From NCBI RefSeq assembly GCF_001644015.1, contig NZ_LUUI01000096.1, forward strand, positions 48,061-112,060: DNA of 64,000 nt. Direction: 5' to 3'. Under the pieces are notes generated by a model. The model was not told the DNA's origin. It ran no database searches and saw only the letters and a program-made list of their open reading frames with translations. Of the stretch, positions 36,394-45,246 are shown one piece after another (positions within the stretch are counted from its first letter, which is position 1; every line of letters begins with the position of its first letter). The DNA is from Methylomonas lenta (GTDB lineage Bacteria; Pseudomonadota; Gammaproteobacteria; Methylococcales; Methylomonadaceae). The translations under genes were made by a program, and so were the position numbers.

Positions 36394-37989
36394 ATGACTT
36401 CAAAAAAACTCTGGCAACGTTATCAAGATTGGCTGTATTTTCATGATGGTTTAGGCTTTTATCTGGATATTAGCCGGATGTTTTTTGATGATGAACTAAT
36501 TGCAAAATTAGAACCTAAATTTAATAAGGCGTTCCTGGATATGGCTGCATTGGAAGCCGGTGCGCTTGCCAATCCTGATGAAAACAGGATGGTAGGACAC
36601 TATTGGTTGCGTAATCCCGACCTTGCGCCGCCACAGTTCAAAAAGGAAATTGAAACCACTTTGATACATATTGACGATTTTGTCCGTAGGGTCCATCACG
36701 GCATTATTCATCCGCCGTATGAGCCACAATTTACTGACATTATCTCTATTGGTATTGGTGGTTCTGCGTTAGGTCCGCAGTTTGTCGCAGATGCCATTGG
36801 CCCGGATATTCCACCATTGAATCTGCATTTTATCGACAATACTGACCCGGCTGGGATAGACCGCATTCTGACGCGGCTTAAAGATCGGCTGAAAACCACT
36901 TTGGTGATTGTTATCAGTAAATCCGGCGGTACCTCGGAAACGCGCAACGGCATGTTAGAAGTCAAGCATGCATATAATGAATTGGGTTTACATTTCCCCG
37001 ATTACGCCGTCGCCTTGACGATGGACGGCAGTAAAATGGATGAAGAGGAGCAATGTGACCGCTGGTTAGCCAAATTACCGATTTTCGATTGGGTGGGTGG
37101 TCGCACGTCTGAATTATCCTCGGTGGGCTTGCTCTCAGCGGCTTTGATTGGCATAGACATCAAGTCCATGCTTGAAGGTGCCAAAATCATGGATCAGGCT
37201 ACCCGAATACCGGAGCTTAAAAATAATCCGGCCGCTTTACTGGCCTTATCCTGGTACGCAGCGGGCGATGGGAAAGGCGAAAAAGATATGGTGATCCTGC
37301 CTTACAAGGACAGCCTATTGCTATTCTCACGTTACTTGCAACAATTAGTCATGGAGTCCTTAGGTAAAGAATTTGATTTGGATGGCAATATCGTCCATCA
37401 AGGTATTACGGTGTATGGCAACAAAGGCTCTACTGATCAGCACGCCTATGTGCAACAGTTGCGGGAAGGAGTGGGTAATTTCTTTGCGACCTTCATTGAA
37501 GTCCTGGAAGATCGCCAAGGCCCGTCTATCGAAATTGAGCCGGATGCCATGTCGGGCGATTTCTTGTTTGGTTGCTTACAAGGTACCCGAGAGGCACTGT
37601 ATGAAAATGGGCGTGCCTCACTAACGATTACCTTGGAACGGGTCGACGCAATCAATATTGGTGCTTTAATTGCCCTTTATGAACGTGCAGTAGGGTTATA
37701 TGCCAGTTTAATCAATGTCAATGCCTATCACCAACCCGGCGTGGAAGCAGGTAAAAAAGCCGCCACCCAATTTTTGGCCCTACAGCAATTGATCGTAAAA
37801 GTACTTAGGGAAACACCCGAGCCATTATCGCTTGAATCTTTGGCGGAAAAAGTCCATACCCCTGATCAAGTTGAAACGGTGTACAAAATTGTTCGCCACA
37901 TGGCCATCAATCACCGTGGACTTATCTTGCAGGGCGATTTGCACAAACCCTGTGAAATCTTGGTAAGTTATCGAACAGAAAGCGCCTAA
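36394..37989 (+). CDS. pgi: Glucose-6-phosphate isomerase
   Basis: 531 residues, interconverts fructose-6-phosphate and glucose-6-phosphate. Signatures: [34 protein letters not shown], and [20 protein letters not shown] with the catalytic region. The sequence is of the cyanobacterial-like type rather than the E. coli type. It starts 30 bp after gnd and 69 bp precede zwf; there is no strong Shine-Dalgarno. In RuMP methylotrophs this enzyme feeds hexose phosphate into the oxidative cycle. Confidence 0.95.
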   Translation: MTSKKLWQRYQDWLYFHDGLGFYLDISRMFFDDELIAKLEPKFNKAFLDMAALEAGALANPDENRMVGHYWLRNPDLAPPQFKKEIETTLIHIDDFVRRVHHGIIHPPYEPQFTDIISIGIGGSALGPQFVADAIGPDIPPLNLHFIDNTDPAGIDRILTRLKDRLKTTLVIVISKSGGTSETRNGMLEVKHAYNELGLHFPDYAVALTMDGSKMDEEEQCDRWLAKLPIFDWVGGRTSELSSVGLLSAALIGIDIKSMLEGAKIMDQATRIPELKNNPAALLALSWYAAGDGKGEKDMVILPYKDSLLLFSRYLQQLVMESLGKEFDLDGNIVHQGITVYGNKGSTDQHAYVQQLREGVGNFFATFIEVLEDRQGPSIEIEPDAMSGDFLFGCLQGTREALYENGRASLTITLERVDAINIGALIALYERAVGLYASLINVNAYHQPGVEAGKKAATQFLALQQLIVKVLRETPEPLSLESLAEKVHTPDQVETVYKIVRHMAINHRGLILQGDLHKPCEILVSYRTESA

Positions 37990-38058
37990 CTAATATTTAT
38001 ACCTAGGCTTATAAATCGCATTCATTACTTGCTTTAATCCCACTTCTGGAGAATTTAC

Positions 38059-39603
38059 GTGTCCGATCAACAATACGATAACCCGCTGACCGTAGGCATC
38101 AATATTGCCCATGCTCCGCAACCCTGCACGCTGGTTATTTTTGGTGGTGGTGGTGATTTGTCGCGTCGTAAACTGCTGCCGGCGGTGTTTAATCAAGCCT
38201 TAGATGGTGAATTACCGGCTAATTATGCCGTGCTGGGCTTTGCCATTGAAAAGATGGACGACGTCAGCTACCGTGATTTTGCCCGCAAAGGCATTGAACA
38301 GTTTTCCAGGCAATCCTTAGAGCCTACTTTTTGGGCTGACTTTGAAACCCGTCTGCATTATTTAGAAGGCTCAATGGATAACCCTGAAGCCTATAAGCAA
38401 CTTAAGCAGCGACTGGATGAAATTGATGTCAATTTTGGTATTCCTGGCAATCGGGTGTTTTATCTCGCAATTCCGCCTAATTTAATCGAAACCTGCGTTT
38501 GCCAACTCAAAGCTGCAGGCTTGGTGATGCCGGTTGATGGACATAGCCCTTTTTCCCGGATTATTGTCGAAAAACCCATAGGCCGTGATCTCGAAAGTGC
38601 GCGAAAAGTGAATGCGACGTTGTCGGAAAACTTTGATGAACAACAGATCTATCGTATCGATCATTACCTTGGAAAAGAAACCGTTCAGAATATTTTGGCC
38701 ATGCGGTTTGGGAACGCAATTTTTGAACCCTTATGGAATTCCAAGCATATCGACCACGTACAGATTACGGTAGCCGAGGAGGAGGGCGTTGGTACCCGTG
38801 CCGGCTATTATGATAAGGCAGGCGCTTTGCGAGATATGATTCAGAACCACATCCTGCAGTTACTAACCTTGATAGCCATGGAGCCACCCTGGAAGATGGA
38901 TGCGGATGTGATTCGCGACCATCGCCAGGATATTTTGAACTGTTTGCGACCCATCACCAGCGAGGATTTTGATCAGCATGTGGTCAGAGCCCAGTATGGA
39001 CCCGGCTTTCATCATGGTGAAGACGTACCGGGTTATCGCCGCGAAGTTGGTGTGGCGCAAGATTCTGTGACAGAAACCTATGTGGCTTTGAAATTGTTTA
39101 TCGACAATTGGCGTTGGGCAGGGGTACCTTTTTACATTCGTACGGGTAAACGCATGCCTAAACGAGCCAGTGAAATTGCTATTCAATTTAAAAGCGTACC
39201 GCCTATTTTATTCAATGCCAATCATGAGCAACCCTTAGAGCCCAATGTACTGGCATTGAGTATTCAGCCAAATGAAGGCTTGTCTTTGCGTATTGCCACC
39301 AAATTGCCAGGTGCCAAACTAAGAATATTCCCGGTAAAAATGGATTTTCGTTATGGTTCCACTTTTGGTGAACAATCGCCGGAAGCCTATGAGCGCTTAC
39401 TACTGGATGTGATGGCTGGCGATGCCACGTTATTTATGCGTAGAGATGCGGTTGAGTCCTCCTGGGCCTATGTCGACAATATTCTGAATAACTGGGCCAG
39501 TAGCCGCACGCGCTGGATACCGGAATATGCTGCCGGTACTTGGGGGCCACTAGAAGCTGATCGCCTGATTGAAACGGATAACCGTAAATGGCGGATGTTA
39601 TGA
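38059..39603 (+). CDS. zwf: Glucose-6-phosphate 1-dehydrogenase
   Basis: 514 residues, oxidises glucose-6-phosphate to 6-phosphogluconolactone. Signatures: LVIFGGGGDLSRRKLLPAVF (nucleotide binding), EKPIGRDLESA, and YRIDHYLGKETVQNIL with the catalytic His/Lys. GTG 38059 is the start with GGAG at good spacing. No pgl gene follows. Its stop overlaps the opcA start. Confidence 0.96.
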   Translation: MSDQQYDNPLTVGINIAHAPQPCTLVIFGGGGDLSRRKLLPAVFNQALDGELPANYAVLGFAIEKMDDVSYRDFARKGIEQFSRQSLEPTFWADFETRLHYLEGSMDNPEAYKQLKQRLDEIDVNFGIPGNRVFYLAIPPNLIETCVCQLKAAGLVMPVDGHSPFSRIIVEKPIGRDLESARKVNATLSENFDEQQIYRIDHYLGKETVQNILAMRFGNAIFEPLWNSKHIDHVQITVAEEEGVGTRAGYYDKAGALRDMIQNHILQLLTLIAMEPPWKMDADVIRDHRQDILNCLRPITSEDFDQHVVRAQYGPGFHHGEDVPGYRREVGVAQDSVTETYVALKLFIDNWRWAGVPFYIRTGKRMPKRASEIAIQFKSVPPILFNANHEQPLEPNVLALSIQPNEGLSLRIATKLPGAKLRIFPVKMDFRYGSTFGEQSPEAYERLLLDVMAGDATLFMRRDAVESSWAYVDNILNNWASSRTRWIPEYAAGTWGPLEADRLIETDNRKWRML

Positions 39604-40730
39604 TCGCCTATTCCAGTCCAAATAAAATGCTGACCGCCCAAACCAAGCGCATCAGTATTTCAGATATTGATCTTGCGATTAGACGATTATGGTCAAACTT
39701 CCATCAGGATGTCAGTGGCGGACACACCGTCATGCGTGCCTGTATGTCCAACTTGATCATCTATTGCGATAATAAAGATCAAGCAGAATACGTTGGTAAT
39801 GAAATCTCAGCCATCGTTGACATTCATCCAGCGCGAGTACTCTTGCTCATCGGCAATGGTCAGCTGAAAAAGGGCAGCATCGAATCCCTAGTGAGTATCT
39901 ATTACACTGAGCTGAATGAAGGCTGGCAGGTGTGTGCAGAAAGAATTGATGTGATTGCTAAAGCAGAGGCGGTTGATAGGTTGCCGTCTGTGGCGAGGGC
40001 TCATCTGGTTGGCGATCTTCCGACTACATTGTGGTGGGCATCTCGTCAGCCAGCGCCCGAAGCCGGTGAATTATTTTTTCAACTTGCTGAGTTAGCCAAC
40101 CAAATCATTTACGACAACATGGGCTGGGCTAATCCAGCTAAAGCCGTTGCATCCATGACACGCTGGGTGGCGGCTCAACAGGACTCACAAGTAGTGCATA
40201 ATCTTGCCTGGCGGCGAATTGCCAGTTGGCGCAAGTTGATCAGCCAGGTGCTTGATCCACAAACCGCACCCGGGGCATTGGATTCATTAAGTCTGATTGA
40301 AATAGAACATGGTCCACATGCGTTGGCGATGACTTGGCTGTTGGTGGGTTGGCTAGCGAGTCGCTTGCAATGGAAAGCTATCGATGGAAAAAAATTATCC
40401 GATTCCGAATTAGTCTGGCGGTTTCAATCCAAGCAAAAAGAAATTAAAGTCCATGTTAAGCGGCTGCCGGAAGGTGAACCTCTGCTTTATCAAGTCTTAT
40501 TCGACTGGAGTCAAGCGGATCAGCCTGGTCGTATTTGTTTTGAGCGCTTGGATCATGACCGAATTGGCATCGTCGAATCACTCTCTACAGTGCCATCACG
40601 TGTATTTTCTTCAACTATTCCAATTCGTTCTACATTGATATCGGCACAATTAGCGCAACGTAACCGCGATAAACTTTTTGAAGATGCACTTAAGGCTTCA
40701 CAAGCCATGAGTGCAGTTTTTCAAAAATAG
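39600..40730 (+). CDS. opcA: OpcA-like glucose-6-phosphate dehydrogenase assembly protein
   Basis: About 376 residues. Motifs 'HLVGDLPTTLWWASRQPAP' and 'IIYDNMGWANP' match OpcA, the protein that binds and activates glucose-6-phosphate dehydrogenase in cyanobacteria and is also present in actinobacteria. I choose ATG 39600, which shares ATGA with the zwf stop; an upstream ATG at 39588 would overlap zwf by 16 bp. Tight coupling to zwf supports the role. It is the last gene of the operon and converges with the DUF815 gene. Confidence 0.88.
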   Translation: MIAYSSPNKMLTAQTKRISISDIDLAIRRLWSNFHQDVSGGHTVMRACMSNLIIYCDNKDQAEYVGNEISAIVDIHPARVLLLIGNGQLKKGSIESLVSIYYTELNEGWQVCAERIDVIAKAEAVDRLPSVARAHLVGDLPTTLWWASRQPAPEAGELFFQLAELANQIIYDNMGWANPAKAVASMTRWVAAQQDSQVVHNLAWRRIASWRKLISQVLDPQTAPGALDSLSLIEIEHGPHALAMTWLLVGWLASRLQWKAIDGKKLSDSELVWRFQSKQKEIKVHVKRLPEGEPLLYQVLFDWSQADQPGRICFERLDHDRIGIVESLSTVPSRVFSSTIPIRSTLISAQLAQRNRDKLFEDALKASQAMSAVFQK

Positions 40731-40779
40731 CCGAGCACAACATCATAAGGTAACTAGACTCCCGGAGTATCTCTACTAT

Positions 40780-41544
40780 CTACGACGATTTCTCACTATA
40801 AGCGTTATAAAATTGTCGTGCTGTTCGGCCGTTTTTGGCCGCGTTTAGATGGGCAAAATCTAGCGCTGCCTTATGTAAAGCTTCCCGATCACCTGAGTAG
40901 TCGACGAAATAACTGTCGACTATATCTAGATAGGTGGGAGTAGGTTGCGGATAGAAAGCCAGACGCAAACCAAAGCGATCCGATAGCGAAACCTTTTCTT
41001 CGATAGTATCTGAATAATGTACTTCGCCATCGATCAACTGGGTCTCAAGATTGTCGCGCATTTGCTCAGGCAATAAGTGGCGACGATTGGAAGTTGCATA
41101 AAACAACACGTTATCCGGTGGTAATTCGATAGAACCTTCCAGTACGCTTTTTAACGGTTTATACATACTGTCGCCAGCTTCAAACGACAAGTCGTCGCAA
41201 TAAATGATAAATCGCTGATCATGTTCGCGGATATCGTCAACGATTTCTGGTAGAAACAACAAATCTTGTTTATCCACCTCAATAAGCCGTAATCCGCGGT
41301 CTTTGTAGGCATTTAATAAAGCTTTCACCAAAGAGGATTTGCCCGTCCCCCTTGCACCCCAAAGCAAAGCGTTATTGGCGGGTAAGCCGGTTAAAAATCG
41401 TTCTGTATTAGCAATCAATAGCTGCTTTTGCCGTTCGATGCCGATGAGTTGTCCCAGTTTTACCGGATCGATCTGACGAACAGGTCGCAAATAAGATTGA
41501 CGTTGGCGCCAAATGGCGGCGTAATTAATGTTCCAATCGATCAT
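40780..41544 (-). CDS. DUF815 family AAA+ ATPase
   Basis: 254 residues. Walker A is LLWGARGTGKSSLVKALLNA (residues about 60-79), Walker B is RFIIYCDDLSFE, and sensor-like FYATSNRRHLLPE follows: the standard order of DUF815 AAA+ proteins. Function in vivo is unknown. The tail ending RTARQFYNAYS is conserved. It stands alone, converging with opcA. Confidence 0.88.
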   Translation of the reverse strand: MIDWNINYAAIWRQRQSYLRPVRQIDPVKLGQLIGIERQKQLLIANTERFLTGLPANNALLWGARGTGKSSLVKALLNAYKDRGLRLIEVDKQDLLFLPEIVDDIREHDQRFIIYCDDLSFEAGDSMYKPLKSVLEGSIELPPDNVLFYATSNRRHLLPEQMRDNLETQLIDGEVHYSDTIEEKVSLSDRFGLRLAFYPQPTPTYLDIVDSYFVDYSGDREALHKAALDFAHLNAAKNGRTARQFYNAYSEKSS

Positions 41545-41957
41545 GGTTTTGTCTGAATCCCAGGGTTTCTAAAGTATTTTTATGGTGATGACACTGACTT
41601 AAAAGCTGTAAGTTATTAAGTTAAGCAGCGTTTAAAGTCACTTTAACCCGCATAAAAATGCACATCAACCACGAATAGACGAAAACTAATTTACAAGTAG
41701 TGCTTTTTGTATCGCTACTATGTCTGTAGCGATGGGTTTGAGCCTGAATATCCTAAATGATTATGCTATGTGCGCTGAGTTTTTTCTCTAGAATCATGCG
41801 GTTGAGGTCGCTGTTTCAGCGATTGATGTTTAAGGTTCCGATTTGGTTTAAGTTGCGCATAATCAATTGCATAGATTCTAGAGGCATAAGAACAGGCAGC
41901 AGTGGCAAGGTTTTTCTGATATAAAACAACTACAACAATAATTGACGAGGAAAAACA
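41545..41957. other. Intergenic region before a 24-residue peptide gene
   Basis: 413 bp of AT-rich DNA. An ATCGCTAC...GTAGCGAT hairpin lies near 41715-41740. No gene is supported; the DUF815 promoter must lie at the left end. Confidence 0.5.
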
Positions 41958-42032
41958 ATGATTTCAGTGGCTATTTATGTGTTAACCATGATATTTGCTT
42001 CTTATGTGATTTACAGTGTCTGTCGCAAGTAA
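41958..42032 (+). CDS. 24-residue single-helix membrane peptide
   Basis: The frame reads MISVAIYVLTMIFASYVIYS followed by VCRK: one membrane helix with a basic C-terminal end. GAGG lies eight bases before the ATG, and a hairpin (42075-42104) follows the stop after 42 bp. This promoter-like gap, ribosome site, peptide and hairpin order resembles known bacterial small membrane-protein genes such as those for cytochrome bd accessory peptides. It is not the same sequence as those, and no target is evident. Confidence 0.5.
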   Translation: MISVAIYVLTMIFASYVIYSVCRK

Positions 42033-42074
42033 ACTCTGTTTTGTAAGCAAACACGGCTAATGCTGTCTACAAAA

Positions 42075-42104
42075 TAGCCCTCACCTGACTATGGTTGAGG
42101 GCTA
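42075..42104. terminator. Hairpin after the 24-residue peptide gene
   Basis: TAGCCCTCA pairs perfectly with TGAGGGCTA, extended by two more pairs after a one-base bulge, with a small loop. No T-run follows on either strand. It lies between the plus-strand peptide gene and the minus-strand 53-residue gene. Confidence 0.5.
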
Positions 42105-42160
42105 TGGCGTACGCAGAACTTGATGCGGGATAAGCAAGAGGGATGGTGCATGCTAACGAT

Positions 42161-42322
42161 TTATGGTTGGTTGCCATGGTTCAGACCCAAATTGCTGGAA
42201 ACCGAAGCCGCCCAAAACAACATGGTTGAAATGATAAATTCACCGGACATGAATCCAAAAATACCGGATGTAAAGAAAATTCCAGTTACGATATCTCTAA
42301 ACTTACTGTTTGAAGGGTTCAT
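42161..42322 (-). CDS. 53-residue membrane protein
   Basis: A short gene on the minus strand, starting MNPSNSKFRDIVTGIFFTSG and ending GLNHGNQP. Two hydrophobic segments (about residues 11-26 and 30-46) suggest a hairpin membrane protein. AGGAC lies six bases before the ATG and the polar ends flank clean helices, so it is a better coding candidate than the 71-residue open frame opposite (42120-42335). The family is not recognised. It converges with the 24-residue peptide gene. Confidence 0.6.
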   Translation of the reverse strand: MNPSNSKFRDIVTGIFFTSGIFGFMSGEFIISTMLFWAASVSSNLGLNHGNQP

Positions 42323-42544
42323 TGTTGCGTCCTAGACTGTAAACAGTCGATGATTGAAGACGATTTAACTATAATCTTAATTAAAAAATTTACAATACAT
42401 GTGTTTTTGTATGATTTGTTTCTTATTATGAAATAGTTTTCCTGGTGTTATCAGGTTAAAAATACTGGCATCTGTTGAATTGTTTTATTAAGTGTTTAAA
42501 AAGCTTGGTTTATTAGCAAATCCTTCTACCTTTCAAAACATACT

Positions 42545-43150
42545 ATGACAAACACCACTATTAAAAGTAGCTTTTATGCTTATCTTTCCCGGCTTAGGTG
42601 GATTAAACGCTGGGGCTTGAAACGGAATGCGCTTGATGAAAATGTCATGGAGCATAGTTGGGAAGTGGCCGTTATAGCGCACACCCTGGCGTTAATCAAA
42701 AATCGATATTTTGGCTGTCAGCTCGATGCCAACGCTATTGCTACGGCTGCCTTGTACCACGATGTTACCGAGGTGATTACCGGCGATTTACCAACGCCAA
42801 TTAAATATCACTCACCGGCCATTTTGAATGCATATAAACGTATCGAGCATCAGGCCGAAACGGAATTGCTGCAATTATTACCGGATGCATTGCAAGATGA
42901 CTTTAGAGCATTGATTCAACATGAACAGCAGCCAATAGAGCATCAAGTAATTATTAAAGCGGCAGATAAAATTTCGGCATATTTGAAATGTCAGGCCGAA
43001 CTGAAAGCCGGAAATAGCGAGTTTGAAATGGCAGCCCAGCAATTGGCGCAAAATATAGCCAATTTACAGCAACCGGAAGTGGTTTTTTTTATGCAGGCAT
43101 TTGTACCTAGTTGTGGTTTAACTTTGGATGGTTTGATGCAGACCAATTGA
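42545..43150 (+). CDS. yfbR: YfbR-type HD-domain 5'-deoxynucleotidase
   Basis: 201 residues, a metal-dependent HD phosphohydrolase that removes phosphate from deoxynucleoside 5'-monophosphates. Metal ligands appear as MEHSWEVAVIAHTLAL, TAALYHDVTEVITGDLPTP (the HD pair) and 'AADKISAYLKCQAELKAG'. Length is right for YfbR (199 in E. coli). The preceding 222 bp from the 53-residue gene are AT-rich and probably hold both promoters. It stands alone. In this genome it pairs in theme with the ribonucleotide reductase genes, but they are 16 kb away. Confidence 0.92.
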   Translation: MTNTTIKSSFYAYLSRLRWIKRWGLKRNALDENVMEHSWEVAVIAHTLALIKNRYFGCQLDANAIATAALYHDVTEVITGDLPTPIKYHSPAILNAYKRIEHQAETELLQLLPDALQDDFRALIQHEQQPIEHQVIIKAADKISAYLKCQAELKAGNSEFEMAAQQLAQNIANLQQPEVVFFMQAFVPSCGLTLDGLMQTN

Positions 43151-43304
43151 ATGAAATTTGCCTGTTGGCTAACTGATGTCATTGGGTAATTAATCAATCT
43201 GGTGTGGGTATTTAATCTGTTTTTAATCCATTACTCATTTATTATTAAACATTGTTCGGTAAACTTCACCTCAACGTAATCACATTTCAAAAGAGGGCGG
43301 TTTT

Positions 43305-43661
43305 ATGTTGAGAGTTGCGAAATTAGTTGTCATCGGTTTGCTGTTTTCTTCAGTTGCATTGGCTGATGGACATGGTCACCATAAGCATCATGGTCATCAT
43401 GGTCATCATGGTCATCATGGTCATCATCACGATCATTATGTCGAGGTAGAGCGGGTGTATTATCCTGAACGTGTGGTGCAATATGTGCCTGCGCCAGTAC
43501 CTGCACCGCGTTATCAAAGTTATGATCAGCGTTCAACCCAAGGTTTGGTCGGCGGGGTATTGGGTAGCGCAGTGGGGTACGAAATGAGCCGTGGAGATCC
43601 GTTAGGTGCAGGAATCGGTGCAGCAGCAGGTGCCTGGATGGGAAATGGCATGAGTCGTTAA
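43305..43661 (+). CDS. His-rich secreted protein with glycine-zipper domain
   Basis: 118 residues: signal peptide (AKLVVIGLLFSSVALADG), a histidine-rich block built from GHH repeats (residues about 23-42), a Tyr/Val/Pro linker, and a C-terminal glycine-zipper (LVGGVLGSAVGYEMSRGDPL, then 'GIGAAAGAWMGNG') as in 2TM glycine-zipper periplasmic proteins. The His block could bind Ni, Cu or Zn; copper would be attractive in a methanotroph, but that is inference. AGAGGG lies upstream. The block is encoded by a 9-bp tandem repeat that may vary in number. Confidence 0.75.
   Translation: MLRVAKLVVIGLLFSSVALADGHGHHKHHGHHGHHGHHGHHHDHYVEVERVYYPERVVQYVPAPVPAPRYQSYDQRSTQGLVGGVLGSAVGYEMSRGDPLGAGIGAAAGAWMGNGMSR
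43386..43427 (+). repeat. 9-bp tandem repeat encoding GHH
   Basis: Four uninterrupted CATCATGGT units followed by CATCAT. The unit is a multiple of three, so slippage would change the number of GHH motifs without shifting the frame. Confidence 0.85.
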
Positions 43662-43702
43662 GGCTATTTTCATCTTCCGCTTTATAGGGTGGTTGTATTT
43701 GT

Positions 43703-43840
43703 TTAGCCCACTCGATATGTTATGAAGCATGGTCCATGCCAAGCCTCGCAGGCTACATTGAGTTCGCTGAAGCTGGTTTTGTAACTATCGGTACTGGCAT
43801 CATAAGCTACCCATGAGCCGTCATTTTTGGCTTGAATAGC
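43703..43840 (-). pseudogene. Relic of a multiheme cytochrome c / TPR protein
   Basis: On the minus strand an open stretch of 45 codons (stop at 43703-43705, bounded upstream by a stop at 43841) contains GSWVAYDASTDSYKTSFSEL and NVACEAWHGP. Multiheme cytochromes with TPR domains carry a 'YD...DSY.T..SEINVSCEACHGPG' block, where CEACH binds haem. Here the second Cys is Trp, so haem binding is lost, and neither end of the gene remains. It is too short and too damaged to be active. The rest of the 43662-43982 gap shows no other gene. Confidence 0.6.
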
Positions 43841-43982
43841 TTAGGTTAGCAATTGACAGATCACTTCCAGGCTGACTAGGCTGATGCTGGAAGTTATCAT
43901 CGGCTAACCGGAGAGGGTTTAAACTTGGCGCCATTCCTGCGTGTCTTAAGGCAAAGTAGAATGACGCCAGTTTTTTTTTGGC

Positions 43983-45230
43983 TTAATCGATAGTCCTAAC
44001 CCAACTGCAGCGCTCTTTGACGATAGGTGCAGTTTTTTCATTGGCGATGCCTTTTGCTATTAAAGCGACTACTCGGTCATCGGTATCATATCCAACATGT
44101 GCATCCATTGGATTGGCTAGTTTGCCTAGGCCAAATGCGTCATAAATCTTGGCAACGTTGATATTGATGTTGGTGACATTGATACATAGGCGTGAATCCA
44201 GATATTTTTTAACGAAATCATGTGGCAAGGCATAGCTGAGCAAATCGTTGGGATCGCTGAAAGCGATAATGTTGGTTTTTAGCAGCATGCGCTCGGCAAA
44301 TTTCTGTCCATCGGGCTTGCAATAAGCGTCTTCCTGATTAACGATTTTGGGGATGGATCGTCCCAGTTGCAGCATGGGCAATTGATTAGACATCATGTAA
44401 ATCGGCACTTCCTTGTTTTTCAGCACGTTTGCGATAGCCGAATAGTACAAGGCATTTTCTTGGTCGGCGTAAATCGAGGCCAATCGTTGCAAGCCATCAA
44501 TGGTGATTCGGCTGCCGAGACTATGAGAAACAAAGGCATAGCTGTCGTTATAAAACGGCGTGACATTTTTAGAAGAACAGACTTGTTGCACATCATCCGG
44601 TAATGCGCTCCAATCGCCACTGATCATCCAGCAAAACGATTGGGCAAACGCCACCAGAATGTCGTCGCGTTTTTCGCCTAAATAGATAATCGGATCTGGA
44701 CCTGTGTCATTGGAAAACTTTTTTAACAAATCGTTGACCTCGGCACGGCGGAAAGATTGTTCGCCGGAATTATCGTAAGCCAATACTTCTTTGTCCTTGG
44801 CAGTAATTTCCGACCAGGTCAATTCGTAAAACAGTAATTCCTGAGTCTGGGACTGATCCAGGTAACGATGAATACGTAAATTACCTAAGTTTTTCCCAGG
44901 GTCTTTAGGGTCGACCAGTTTAATATTTTTGTAAGCTCGGGTAGTAACTGGCAGATCTAATTCCTTAGTCAGTTTTTCCAGGAATTCGGTGGAATAACCG
45001 GGCAGGTGGTTGCCCACACCATGCACCATCAGCACTTTCATCTTGCGACCAGGCGCTTCCACTTGTGGTTTGAGCCCAGTAAACTGATTGCCGGTGATTT
45101 CGCATACCCGAGTATCTTCACTATCTTGTTTTTCCAAAATAGCTTCGGTAATACCTTTGCCGAAACTGGCGCAACCACTCAGTAATACGCTGACTGATAG
45201 TGTGAGTAATATATGATTGATTTTATTCAT
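43983..45230 (-). CDS. Lipoprotein with alpha/beta hydrolase-like domain
   Basis: 415 residues. The signal peptide ends in a lipobox LLSGCAS, so the protein is lipid-anchored. MKVLMVHGVGNHLPGYSTEF resembles the oxyanion region of lipases and AFVSHSLGSRITIDGLQRL is a nucleophile elbow with Ser. A late 'DPNDLLSYALPHDF' may supply acid and His. Substrate is unknown. It starts 16 bp after the hppA stop and is probably co-transcribed with it. The call rests on these motifs only. Confidence 0.75.
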   Translation of the reverse strand: MNKINHILLTLSVSVLLSGCASFGKGITEAILEKQDSEDTRVCEITGNQFTGLKPQVEAPGRKMKVLMVHGVGNHLPGYSTEFLEKLTKELDLPVTTRAYKNIKLVDPKDPGKNLGNLRIHRYLDQSQTQELLFYELTWSEITAKDKEVLAYDNSGEQSFRRAEVNDLLKKFSNDTGPDPIIYLGEKRDDILVAFAQSFCWMISGDWSALPDDVQQVCSSKNVTPFYNDSYAFVSHSLGSRITIDGLQRLASIYADQENALYYSAIANVLKNKEVPIYMMSNQLPMLQLGRSIPKIVNQEDAYCKPDGQKFAERMLLKTNIIAFSDPNDLLSYALPHDFVKKYLDSRLCINVTNININVAKIYDAFGLGKLANPMDAHVGYDTDDRVVALIAKGIANEKTAPIVKERCSWVRTID

Positions 45231-45246
45231 GGTTTTTTGATTGCAA

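Noticed and set aside
42120-42335. 71-residue open frame on the plus strand
   Set aside because: It is antisense to the 53-residue membrane gene, has no good ribosome site and no protein-like pattern.
43379-43430. CRISPR-like repeats
   Set aside because: Uninterrupted 9-bp coding repeats without spacers.
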